From Marsupella aquatica (lineage: Eukaryota > Marchantiophyta), in assembly GCA_973895155.1 (NCBI GenBank), contig OZ316896.1, positions 20,708,001 to 20,772,000 of the forward strand: a stretch of DNA of 64,000 nucleotides. Direction: 5' to 3'. The notes below the pieces were generated by a model, which was given only the letters and a program-made list of their open reading frames with translations, ran no database searches and was not told the origin of the DNA. The first letter of the stretch is position 1. Every line of letters starts with the position of its first letter. Below, in pieces: positions 49,626-59,599 of the stretch. A program made the translations under genes and the position numbers.

Positions 49626-50038
49626 TTTGAAAACTAACGGCTCAGATTTATGGATCTTGGGGTTTAGGGTGGTTCTTGATAGAGATCCAATGGCTGGTTG
49701 ATATTGGATGGCTGTGATTGAGAAGTCCTATTCAGTTGATACCTAGGCTGGCGTTATTTAGGTGTGACACTCCTGCCTCTAGAGTGTGAAACAGGCGTGT
49801 TGTCATAAACTATGATTTTGATGTGATCAAGCCCATAAAGATGTTGGTCCTTCATCTACCTGTAAGTGTCACTTTTTTAATTTTATCAGTGCATTGACCA
49901 GTTGAGGACACATGCATGGTATTCAACGTACGTCGAGACTCAGTGAGAAGACCAGCTCGGCTCTTGTCTAAAAGTGTTGCATCAGGAGGCTGGCCTTGGT
50001 ACAGATGGTGTCTCCAATAAAATTGGATGCACCACTTG

Positions 50039-50333
50039 TATTTTGCAAAAGGAGCTGAGGGTGTTCCACCAAAGGTTGGGATGAAGATCTCAGGCCACAA
50101 AGCGTATGAGAGGTACGACTGCAACACAGAAGTTAAAGTGCAAGTTGCACTCAAATGTGCCACAAATGGGACTCCTTACTGTGAGACAGTAACTTTGGAG
50201 ACAGCAAATGGCAAGAGGGCACTTATTGATGGTGAGAAGTGCGAAGATGTGTCTGGGCCTGATATTTCTCTAGTGGACGAGCCATTGCCTAAGAAATTAA
50301 AGGATGGAACCAAGTTGTTGCCATCCAAAGGTA
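50039..50333 (+). CDS. unidentified exon-like coding segment
   Basis: An open frame reads GVPPKVGMKISGHKAYERYD, then VKVQVALKCATNGTPYCETV, then GEKCEDVSGPDISLVDEPLP and KKLKDGTKLLPSKG, ending at AAAG/gtaata, a good donor. An acceptor-like gcaaaag precedes it. Residue composition and the splice-like borders look genic, but no family is recognised. The next downstream DNA is occupied by the LINE at 50500, so an intron of this gene may have received the insertion. No partner exon was found on either side. Confidence 0.4.
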
Positions 50334-50482
50334 ATAAAGTTGTCTGACTTCATTATGCATAATTTTGACACTTGGTTCTATTATTTGTGAATATGACTCT
50401 AGTTCTTTTCTTGGTGAGTGCAATTGTTGATTCTGCATAATTGAGCTCGCCTTCTGTGGTAGAAATGGAGCCCACTCAGCTC

Positions 50483-50499
50483 AAAACCTTAGGGGTCCA
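50483..50499. repeat. LINE target-site duplication, left copy
   Basis: aaaaccttaggggtcca, 17 bases, identical to the copy at 52985-53001. Confidence 0.93.
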
Positions 50500-52984
50500 G
50501 CATTCCACGTTTTCTGGTTGCCTGCTCACGCCTTAACATTCGAGTGGTTTATGAACTTTGGGATGTCAATGCAGGAATGTGGAGAGATGTTTCGGCCCCT
50601 ATGGCGAGAGTTCGGGGATTGTCTACTGTATCCGAGAAAGATGCCCTACTTAACGTGATTTTTTTTTTGCAGAATGGCCCGCCTCCCTCCTTCTCATTGG
50701 TTTTTGAACAATCACAATGGTTCTGGTCTGGCTGCCCTGACCACATCCGCCCTCGTTTCTATGCAGCACTCAGGCATACACATACTTGGACCACTCAAAA
50801 TGTGACTATCTTTCTCTCAACTCCCGTTGGAGCTCCTCAGATTCTCTGGGCACATGGCAGTGAAGATGGAGAAAAATCTGGAGATCGGACCTCTCATATA
50901 GAGGGAAGATTAAATTCCTGTGGAGGGTTTTGGCTGCGGGACTATTCAATGGGAAACGTTCACTTCAGTGTGGACATGGAGACGGCCACTGCCCGTCCTG
51001 TCCTGGCTTGCTAGAGGACAACCAACACATATTTTTCACTTGCACTCATGCAGTTTCTACTTGGAACCGGACTGCCTGGTTCTTTGAGAGACTGCCCACC
51101 TTTTCTCTTATTTCGGGGGGCCATTCTCCCCGCCATTCTCTCACTATCGACTTTGCACTTGGACGGACTCCTCAGCAATCTGCACGTGTTTTTCTTCTAT
51201 ACGAAATCCTTTGGCTCATTTGGAAGAACCACAACTCCCGTCTGTTTTGTGGTCAGTCACCCGTGTTCTCCCCCTTTGTTGCCGCTTCTTCCACTGTCCA
51301 GCACCTCCACTCCGTTGCTCTCTGTGCGGATTCTGAGAAAAAAAGGTTGTTCTATGCTCAAAAGTATATCTCTAAGTATATTCAGATTTGATCAATCCGC
51401 TGATCTATTCTGAGCCTGATCCCCCTATTGGTCACTCATATCCCCACTCTCCTCTATCAATCGTCTCCTCATGCTATTAGTTTTTTGTATTTTATCTGTA
51501 CTCTCTGGTGAGATTCCCCATTCCGGGAAGTCTGGTGTCCCTAGCTCCTGGGCCATTCCCCTTCACTATTTCCTTTCCTGCCATGGTTGGGGTTCCCTTC
51601 TGGATTTCATTCTCTAGGTGGGACCGATCTGCATACTTCTTCTCCAGGAATCCCTTCTTTGTGACTCTATCGGGGCCTCTCCTCTGGGTCCCTCGACTGA
51701 CAATGTTCAATATTGGTTGATTGGAATATTGGTTGAATCCCTCTTGGCTATCTCTTATCGGTGATTGTCAAGGCTCTCATTCGCTATTCTTGGCTCTCGC
51801 ATTGGGGGTTGTATCGATCTCCATCATTCCAGTCAATATTATGTATCTATGGTTTTCTGCTCCCCCCCCCCACCCGGAGTAGCTGGGTTGGGATGGATTC
51901 AGATTGCTTATTATGGTTAGAGGTAGTCTTCTAGAATAGTATTCCATCATTTCTGGTCATCGTATTCTCTTTGGTGCATATTTGGAGTCTTCCTGTCTTG
52001 TTGATGGGCATGGTTTTCTGGTATTGGACCTGTTCTGGGTAACACGCCTTCCCCCCCCCCCCACCGGGCTGTTGCGGATTTTGGCTGAAGAATCACTTTT
52101 ACTTTGGTGGAAGCATGCTATATTTGCTCCTCCCGAGATTTCAATCCTCTCCTAACCTATTCTCATTGCCCTTCGCACGGAGATGTACATTGGACTAAAT
52201 GGCTTCTGTCTTATAGTCGTAGGGTTATTCATTGGGATTGGCTGTTATGGATGGAAATAATATATATAGATGCGCTTGGATCATTATCTGCGAGGTGGGG
52301 GGTGTCACCCTGCCGTATCTGGTTTTGGGGGCTTTATCCCGGGAGACTGCTTTCATCTTTCGGAGACGGTGTTGCTTGATTTTTGGAGGTATTCGAGACC
52401 ACGTCCCCCACTACTGGTCCGAGCCTTATCTCAGACTTGGTCTCCCAGGATCATTTGTTTTCCACTGCTTTATTGGCGGACTCCTGGTGGGATGCTGGAT
52501 CATTCGTTGGGTTCAAACCCTTTGTAGCATGGTTTCAATCCGGAGTTTAGGATTTGAAGATATTACGATTGGAGGTGGTGGGAGCTGTATTGGTGTTTTT
52601 GGCAGGCCCAGGTATCAGAGATGGTTGGGGGTTGGATCAGTGTGTCCCCAAATATGTTCCTTGCTGGTCTCCCAGGTTTTGTTGACAAGATTTGGCTGCC
52701 TCTTATATTCCCTATTGGTTGCGATCCTCCACTTTGTTAGTCAGTTTCTTTTTTGCATAGCTGGGTATTCCTCCCTGGTTTCCTCCCTCCTCTCTTTGAC
52801 GTGCCTCCTCTCTTTGGCCGTCTGGTTGGGGGCTACCATATGTGCTTCTCTCTGGGTGTGCTCCTCCCATTAGCCACCCTTAATTTCTGTTTCCTTTTCT
52901 GACCGTCTCCTCCTCTCAGACGGTTTGTTCCCCACTCCCATGAATAAAGTTCTTGGCTTCTGGCCTTTCCCGAGAAAAAGAAAA
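50500..52984 (+). mobile_element. 5'-truncated LINE (non-LTR retrotransposon)
   Basis: The 2.5-kb insertion is bounded by perfect 17-base direct repeats. It encodes the reverse-transcriptase-associated zinc-binding (zf-RVT) end of ORF2 (50864-51391), has an atgaataaagttcttgg stretch near its 3' end, and finishes in an A-rich tail (gagaaaaagaaaaaaaa) directly before the right-hand target duplication. All these are marks of target-primed reverse transcription. The reverse transcriptase and endonuclease domains are missing, so it is 5'-truncated. The 3' part (51400-52960) is mostly non-coding and T/G-rich, with two long C runs near 51851 and 52047. Confidence 0.92.
50864..51391 (+). pseudogene. 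LINE ORF2 C-terminal fragment (zf-RVT domain)
   Basis: The open frame reads LSYRGKIKFLWRVLAAGLFN, followed by a zinc-binding pattern CPSC, then H and C in EDNQHIFFTC, then AVSTWNR and LLYEILWLIWKNHNSRLF. This layout (KIKFLWR, C-x2-C, H-x4-C, W-x-x-N) is typical of the zf-RVT domain at the end of plant LINE ORF2. It is read only as a remnant, since upstream sequence within the element is in a different frame and lacks the RT motifs. Confidence 0.85.
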
Positions 52985-53001
52985 AAAACCTTAGGGGTCC
53001 A
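52985..53001. repeat. LINE target-site duplication, right copy
   Basis: aaaaccttaggggtcca, identical to 50483-50499. The leading adenines merge with the A tail of the element. Confidence 0.93.
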
Positions 53002-55890
53002 TCAAATAAAACTTTTCAATTTGGGGGCCCATCAAGCAAATACCTCCTGGCTACTATTTCCCTTAATATATGTCCTTGTTCCTACTGAAAAAGGCCTAAG
53101 AGATTTTCTATTGTTCTTACTATTTTACTAAAAGTGGAGGAAAAGTTTCTTACTGCCCTGATCCAAACCTGGATTGTGGATTCTTCTCTACATAGCACTG
53201 AAAAGTACACATAAAAAAATCATAACATGCATTAAGGATTACATATAGAAGTTGTACTTTTTTTACCAGTAGGGTGACCAGTGTCTTGTCATTCTAAAAG
53301 AGGAGTGGAAGCCATGTCCTCTGACATAATTATCACCAATCCTTCATGACCCAAAATGACCCAAGGGAAAAACATTCATCATTAGGTCTATTTTAGACCA
53401 AACATTAAACCACCACATGAGATGGTATTTTGAATTAGTTTTTCCTCTCAGTCTCTTTTATTTGCACTATCCAATGCCTCCATGTTTTAGACCAAACATT
53501 AAACCACCACATGAGATAGTCTTTTGGTTTGTCCTCGTAGTCTCTTTTATTTGCACTATCCAGTGCCTCAGTGTTGCAGAATATCATCCAGGGTAAGAAA
53601 TGATTCACTACTTCAATGTCTCATACTAGTTTTCTCCCTAGTGGATAGCCCGTGCCATAGGTGACTTTTCACCTTCCTCTGTACTTTGTACTTAGTACCC
53701 TCCTTGGCCAAACAAGAGGACTGTGCCCACCCTTTGACTCAATTTTTAAAATTTAAAAGATTCTCTACCCTCTCCCTCTTTCTTTTGCTTCAAGTAAAAA
53801 AGGGCACACAAAAAATAAAAATACAAAGAGGGTAAACGAGGCATAAAAGAAATAGAGAATCACAAAGGACTCAAAGGCATAAAAGACAGCAAGGGTAACA
53901 CATGTAGCAAAAGGTAACAAATGGGCCAAAGAAAACATAAGGTGTGGTTGTTATTTTTGGTTTTAACAACCACAGGAGGTCCAAGATGGTCAGGTCTTGG
54001 GCCCCTCACACAAAAAAGCCAATTTTTTCTTGAGTCCCCCCCCCCCCCCAAGTGCTTTTCTTCCCAAACCAAAGGTCACCAACTAACCAGGTTTTTGCCC
54101 TTGTCTCCAAGCCTAGGGTAAGGATTAAATAAGTTTTATTTTAAGTCCCCTACTAGGCTAAAAAACTAGCCATCAATTTAATCAACATTTTGACTATATA
54201 AACTTGACATTTACACCACAATTCAACATGAAATTCCGTCACAAAATCCCGTCAAATAAACAGTCAAAAATCCATCGAGTATAAAGCAAAATTCTTGTGA
54301 ACTTTGGAAGGGCCTAACACCCACTTCCCACCTCATTTTTCACTCAGAATTCACCCATGCATCCGCATCGACATGATTTTATAAATTGGGTTCTACAACT
54401 CTATTTCTATCAAATTTTGCCATGGCTGTCGCATGACATTTTCTCACACCAAAATCTGTAGCATGCCCTCCTCTCTAACCAGAAACGGATAGAGATTACA
54501 CATGCATTCAATCGGCACACAATGAGCAAGAGCCACCACCACAAGCCCAATGCCATTAGGTTGAACCAATCCGCATTCAACCAATCAAAAATCAGAGTTT
54601 GATCAGAAAGTTCTCACTGGATTTTGACAACGCTTTCGCACTCAAACTATTGTTGCCAACCAGCAACTCAACATCATGATCAACAAAAGCCCACCAATGA
54701 TCAACTCCAATGAATGAACGAACAAGCAAATCATCAGATCTCCATCAAGCTCCTCCGTTGTTTGCATAGTCCAACAAACTCAGAACCTTCTCTCATAATT
54801 CTTCCAAGTAATCTCCTGTGAAACAGAACCCTATCATTATGTACTATAAGTATGTCAAGCCAAACCCACCCGCTAGCCATGCGAAACTCCAGGTCTATAC
54901 ACATAGCCCCTGGGCCCCCAGCTTTTGTATAGTTAAGGGGTAGACATGCGTATAGCCCCTTACCAAATACACTTTATTATATTTTTGGTCACCTTGTGGC
55001 GTGAGTCCCAAGACCTCTAACACCGAGAACTACCTTCAACCGATCATAAACCACTTGGTTATGTCGGTCCTCTCTCCTTTGCGGTAGCTATTCAGCTTGG
55101 AAACGCGATACTCTCCTTGGGTCCACACTTACCGGACCGATTCTTTCACTGGGCTTGTGAATTGTGCACAACTGAGACCCCTAATTCCTCTTTAACGTCT
55201 TCAGGTATATTTGTATTCCGCCCCCGGAATGTACCTTTACGGCTTAATTTCTTAAGCCGGCTGAAGGTCTTTTTCAGACTGACTCAACCCACACTTCACC
55301 GACTAACACTCTCAATCCTCACTTTTCTCTCAGAGTTTGATTTGGGCAGTCTCCAATCAAGGCCATGCGATTGTATTTTGCTCAACAGTTCACCCTATCT
55401 GACTCAAATCGATCAAGCAACAGATATCATAACACTCAACTTCTTGGATGGCAAGAATCTGCGAACTATGCAACGAGGCCAACTCAATTCAAACAATTGC
55501 TCAGAAATCCAAGGGAACTGGTGGTTTACTGATACCCTGCGGTCTAGATTTAGCCGAGAGCTTCCTGTGTTTACAACACTACAGATTAACACTAAAGCCT
55601 TGACTAAGAAAAAGCCCTCGGAATCACGCTGCCTAGGTTTTTATCCTTGCAGCGTTTCAACAACAGAGATCCTAACCACCAAACACGGCCTTCCACCGCG
55701 ATAATCCAAAAAAAACTATCACCTAAAAACTTGAATAGCCCGGAACCCTGTGTGAACCGAGCATCTACTTACTATCTAAGCCGACAGGGCGCTACTTGCC
55801 CTGTCCCATCCTACAACGGCCGCGCCCTTCTGGCCCAAGCCCTTCTCCTGCCGCCACGTCCTCCTTCCAACCGATGACTGGCCCTCCTTA
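53002..55890. other. spacer and possible element flank
   Basis: No supportable gene. A 94-base tandem repeat lies at 53391-53580 and a C run at 54037-54050. The part from about 54850 to 55880 is GC-richer and probably belongs to the same element as the minus-strand ORFs that follow. The 195-codon plus-strand frame at 55117-55704 is judged a chance ORF. Confidence 0.4.
53391..53580. repeat. 94-base two-copy tandem repeat
   Basis: ttttagaccaaacattaaac followed by caccacatgagat starts at 53391 and again at 53485. Both copies continue agtctcttttatttgcacta, tcca and gtgcctc (or atgcctc). Confidence 0.9.
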
Positions 55891-55894
55891 ATTG

Positions 55895-56239
55895 TCAGAT
55901 GACCGGGGGTAAGTCCGAATCTTCTGACTCTGCACCTTCTCCTGCCATCGGCCGCGGCCCGACCCCCTCGGCTTCTATTTTGCCGGCCCCGGCATCGGTC
56001 TCGGCATCGGCATCCGCATCCTCCTGGGAAACGGCTTGGTGAGCCTTTGCCTTAACTTCCTCAATCCAAGCCTTTTCCCCGATGCGCTCGGTCTCGATAA
56101 CCCATGGTTTCACGTTCTGTGTGTCCATAGAAGCAGTACCATCGTCTAAACCTGTTACCGTAGCTCCAAGTTGATCCGCAGTACTTACCTCTACCACCAC
56201 TGCCTTTAGGGCCACAGTACCACAAATGTGAGCAGCCAT
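55895..56239 (-). CDS. acidic ORF downstream of the coiled-coil ORF
   Basis: ATG-initiated frame of 114 residues, 43 bases after the preceding ORF and in another frame. The C-terminal half is Asp/Ala/Glu-rich (DADADAETDAGAG, EGAESEDSD). No family is recognised. It probably belongs to the same element-like block as the two ORFs upstream. Confidence 0.3.
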   Translation of the reverse strand: MAAHICGTVALKAVVVEVSTADQLGATVTGLDDGTASMDTQNVKPWVIETERIGEKAWIEEVKAKAHQAVSQEDADADAETDAGAGKIEAEGVGPRPMAGEGAESEDSDLPPVI

Positions 56240-56282
56240 GCTCTCGACTTCCTTCGGAGTGGCTTTAAGGGTTTTAACTTTA

Positions 56283-57704
56283 TTATCGCCTGGCCCCGGC
56301 CATGAACGTCTTTGCCAAGTCTGCCACCAACTGCATGGCTTTGCCCCCAGTCACACTTGACAACAGAGAGCTTGGCTTCGGCTTCGGCTTCACTATATTT
56401 CCGCCTACCATACTACTGTCGGAAAGCTTTTCAGTTGGTGATCCATATCCCGCTTCGGCATACTTCTTCAATTTCTGCGTTTGATTGTCGGCACGCCTCT
56501 GCAGCCCGATCATCTTATCCTTGGCATCCTCCAATTCTTGAGATACGTCTTCAACTTCATCGTTAAGCCGTAGTATCTCAGCCCTGGCCGTCTTCAACTC
56601 CTCATTTAAGATCTGCACGATCTCCAACTCTTGCTTATCTACGGCTGCTTTCAAGGAGTTGTTGATACCTTCTAGTTTTGTGACCTCGTTCGTCCATGCC
56701 TGCTTTGTCCTGGTTAGCTCCTCCTGAAGCTCCTTGCGTATCTGTTGAACCCGGTTTAGGTGATCATTGGCCGCCGTGCACATGGCGTCATCATGCTTCT
56801 CACGCATGGTCTCCAACCGGTCGAGTAACTTATCATACTTCCTTTGGGCTTCTACCAAGGCCTTTTCGCTCTGGGTGGCCTGCTCCTTAGCCGTCTTTCT
56901 GAGCCTCTCAACTTGGCGATTTAAACCCTATACCTCTACTTTTGAATCGGCTAACTCCAGCTCTATCTTTGTCAACTTTTCCTTGATCTGCTGGTTATCC
57001 AATTGGTAGTTTTCCAATTGGTTGTTTGCCACCTCCAATTCCTGTTGCCTAGCCAAGAGATCCTGCTGAGTTGGTTGAGCAGACTTCGTCTTAGCAACTT
57101 TGGCCTCCATGGAGCGAAGCCGAGCGATTACTTCTTCCTTCTTCAATCGCTCCAATGTCATTGCCTCCTCCAGTCTCGTTTGATCAGCCATTTCTTTCCT
57201 AAGAAATGGCCCGGATTCTAACTCGTTGCCGAAGATTTCTAAGGCTAAGAGTCCACACATGTCTCCATACTCCTTAGCCCAATTTCTTGCATAGTTTGAC
57301 CTCCCAGGTGATACTGGCATCTGCCATCGAGGTCGTCCTTCCCAAGCTTCAGCCCGTAATTGGTCAAAGTTAGTGAGAGGTTCGACTTGCCTCTCACTAA
57401 GCCGTCTTATTCCTTCTGGCCACTCACCTCCTGGTAGATGGCATTCGTGTTCTGCATTCCGGGCCCCCCACTCCTTAATCTTCTCATGTAGCGCGGCTTC
57501 AGCTTCCTTCATCTTGTCGAATTCCAATGGCGTCACATCTGGTGGAGGAGATTCTGGCATTTTCTGGTCCTCCGGTTTGCCATAGAAGACCGCGGGAAGT
57601 CTTCTACAAAACCTTCCCATCGTTCTAACTCCTAGAACCGGCCTCTCCCCATGATCGACATAGTCGTCGTCGTAATCATCCACATTGACCTGACTACCTA
57701 ACAT
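56283..57704 (-). CDS. long coiled-coil protein with one in-frame TAG
   Basis: The frame runs from MLGSQVNVDDYDDDYVDHGE through a Glu/Lys-rich heptad-like region to FMAGARR at 56283. It is interrupted only by a TAG at 56928-56930 (after ADSKVEV), and the coiled coil continues seamlessly on both sides (LTKIELELADSK before, LNRQVERLRKTAKEQ after), so the stop is either a recent mutation or suppressed. Segments after the stop include LETMREKHDDAM, QIRKELQEELTRTK, LNDEVEDVSQELEDAKDK and a basic C-terminus (GGNIVKPKPKPSS). The frame is the same as that of the ORF at 57750-59342. Such proteins occur in plant retroelement derivatives next to mobile-domain-like ORFs. No catalytic motif is visible. 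Confidence 0.5.
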
Positions 57705-57749
57705 GTCGGCCTCTCCTCCAAAGCTCCCAATCTCCTCCTCTGAAAATTG

Positions 57750-59342
57750 TTAGGCTGCAGCTGGTTGACTTTCCAGCACGGATCCGTTCACTTGGACTCT
57801 GTTAGAAGCTTTTACTATCGGCCTCTCCTGGCCTCGGCTTACCTCCTTGTCTGTCTCCGAATCCATTCGCTCGTCATATTTCTTTCTCTCTTTGGCAGTC
57901 ATCTTCCTCTCGACCAACTGGATGCCTGCATATGGATTATTGCGAGTAGGCTGGCGTAACGGATTTCTCACTACATCATATGTTACTACCTCTGGCTCCT
58001 TGATAGGGGAATGCTCCCGTTCTCGTGTTGCCTGTGTTGCCGACCTCCTCCCGTGGCGTCGTATGTTTAGAGGCTCCTCGTCCTCCTCCACTTCCTCAAG
58101 TGGTGCAGTGATCTGCATCCGCTCCTGTATAGGCAACACTGGTGCAAAAGACTGGCTTCTTGCATAACGGCAAAGCAATTGCAGATGGTACCCTAGTCTG
58201 GATACCGCTCCCTCCCCAATGCTCTGCTTCTCTTCGTTTAATGCCTTCTTTAACTGCATTAAGAGATAGCCGTTGTAGTCTCGGCTTGCATCGATATTCT
58301 CTACCAAAAATACCTGGGCTTTGCCGATTTCTGCTCTCGGCAAGGTACAATGCAATGTGACTCTCAGGAAATCAATCAGCTGTCCTATATGTGGGTTGGT
58401 ACATTGATTCCTGAAAAACCCATTCTTAGTGGAAGGCCCTGGAAATGACCTGAACTGGTCGTCCGGCAACGTCTTCCTCTGCTCCACCTTTGTTTTCCTT
58501 CCTGTTGGTAAAGCGAACACGGCTTCGATGAGCGCAGGAGTTAATTCGAACACCTTTCCATACAGCAGCGTTGTGTTGGAAGAAGCCTCCCAGCATCCCA
58601 CGAAGTCCAACAGATCCTCATCCGGTATGTCTACCATTCTCCAGGGCAACCTGACAAAGCCCTCCAACCCAGTGTCATTCATATATCCTGCATATTTGTT
58701 CCACCCTGTCATGTTTTTATCTTCTACAGCCCGATCTCTAATTGGCCCGGATTCCATCTTTGTTGGTCTCTCCGACCTAGTTCGCTTTGCTGGAGTTGCA
58801 GATGCCAAACCTCCCTTGCGCTTCATCTCTTCAGCGCCTGAATACTCCCCAAGAATAGCTGCCTTTGTCCACTTTGCAGTGTGACCCTTCAATTCCCAAA
58901 GTGGTTGCCCGACGTTCTTGATTGCCTCCCTGATCCCCACGACCTTATTCTCCCGAATTAGCAATTCGTCAAGCTCCGCACTGGTGGGTGTCCACGAGAA
59001 CTTTTCCAATACCTCCTCCGTATCTACGAATGCCGATTTGTGAATTCCCCACAATCGCGCAAGCTCTGCTCGTTCTCTGGCTGCGCGCTCCGGCTCAACG
59101 TCTTCATACGTAGGTATTAGTTGCCTTGCTTCTTCAAGCAAACAGCCCCAAAACTTCCCTGCCTGATTCACCGTGTTCATTCCACCGAATGCCAAGAACC
59201 CGCGCAATTTCTCAAACCACCTCCCCCGTTCGATCGGCAGCTGATTCCACCTCTCCAGGTTGATCGAACAAGCAATTGCACTAGTGTTCAGAGTGTCGGT
59301 CCCCTCCGTACGAAGCCGCCTCCTGATGGCTTGCGTGATCAA
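57750..59342 (-). CDS. element-associated protein, possible plant-mobile-domain-like
   Basis: Open frame of about 530 codons with no ATG at its left limit; the first Met codon is about 54 codons in (MNTVNQAGKFWGC). The middle contains a FVRLPWRMVDIPDEDLLDFV stretch and then GKVFELTPALIEAVFALPTG, which recalls the F-x-L-T ... LP-x-G signature of plant mobile domains and of the related proteins coded by plant transposons. The C-terminal third is charged and repetitive (LEEVEEDEEPLNIRRHGRR, RKMTAKERKKYDERMDSETD). It ends at a TAA (57750-57752), beyond which the same frame stays open for a further 0.8 kb. The assignment to a mobile-domain relative is an inference from a short motif. No reverse transcriptase, integrase or transposase was found nearby. 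Confidence 0.5.
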   Translation of the reverse strand: MITQAIRRRLRTEGTDTLNTSAIACSINLERWNQLPIERGRWFEKLRGFLAFGGMNTVNQAGKFWGCLLEEARQLIPTYEDVEPERAARERAELARLWGIHKSAFVDTEEVLEKFSWTPTSAELDELLIRENKVVGIREAIKNVGQPLWELKGHTAKWTKAAILGEYSGAEEMKRKGGLASATPAKRTRSERPTKMESGPIRDRAVEDKNMTGWNKYAGYMNDTGLEGFVRLPWRMVDIPDEDLLDFVGCWEASSNTTLLYGKVFELTPALIEAVFALPTGRKTKVEQRKTLPDDQFRSFPGPSTKNGFFRNQCTNPHIGQLIDFLRVTLHCTLPRAEIGKAQVFLVENIDASRDYNGYLLMQLKKALNEEKQSIGEGAVSRLGYHLQLLCRYARSQSFAPVLPIQERMQITAPLEEVEEDEEPLNIRRHGRRSATQATREREHSPIKEPEVVTYDVVRNPLRQPTRNNPYAGIQLVERKMTAKERKKYDERMDSETDKEVSRGQERPIVKASNRVQVNGSVLESQPAAA

Positions 59343-59399
59343 GCCCTGATTAGGTCATAACCCTAATCCCACTTAATCGCGACCGTTGGATCAGATCCC

Positions 59400-59590
59400 A
59401 TCACAATTTCCCCCGAACATATTGAAATCGGCTTCGATCTTTATAACTCCCTAATTATATCTACCTAATCTTTATTTAGCCATTATTTTAGGCTTAACTA
59501 AGTACTTCGTGATCCTGGCACGGCATCACACACCTATACAAATTCCCCTTGTTATTCTTAAAAACTTAATTTTAGAGAATTAGTCACCTT
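59400..59590. other. AT-rich flank of the ORF block
   Basis: AT-rich, without coding signal. It lies upstream of the minus-strand ORF block, so any promoter or leader exon of that unit would be here. Confidence 0.3.
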
Positions 59591-59599
59591 CCCAAATAC

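Noticed and set aside
52104-52873. Long hydrophobic frames (up to 213 codons) in the LINE 3' part
   Set aside because: T/G-rich composition produces these frames; they overlap each other in different frames and have no family signature.
55117-55704. 195-codon plus-strand frame
   Set aside because: No domain, no splice or promoter support, and it overlaps the flank of the minus-strand ORF block.
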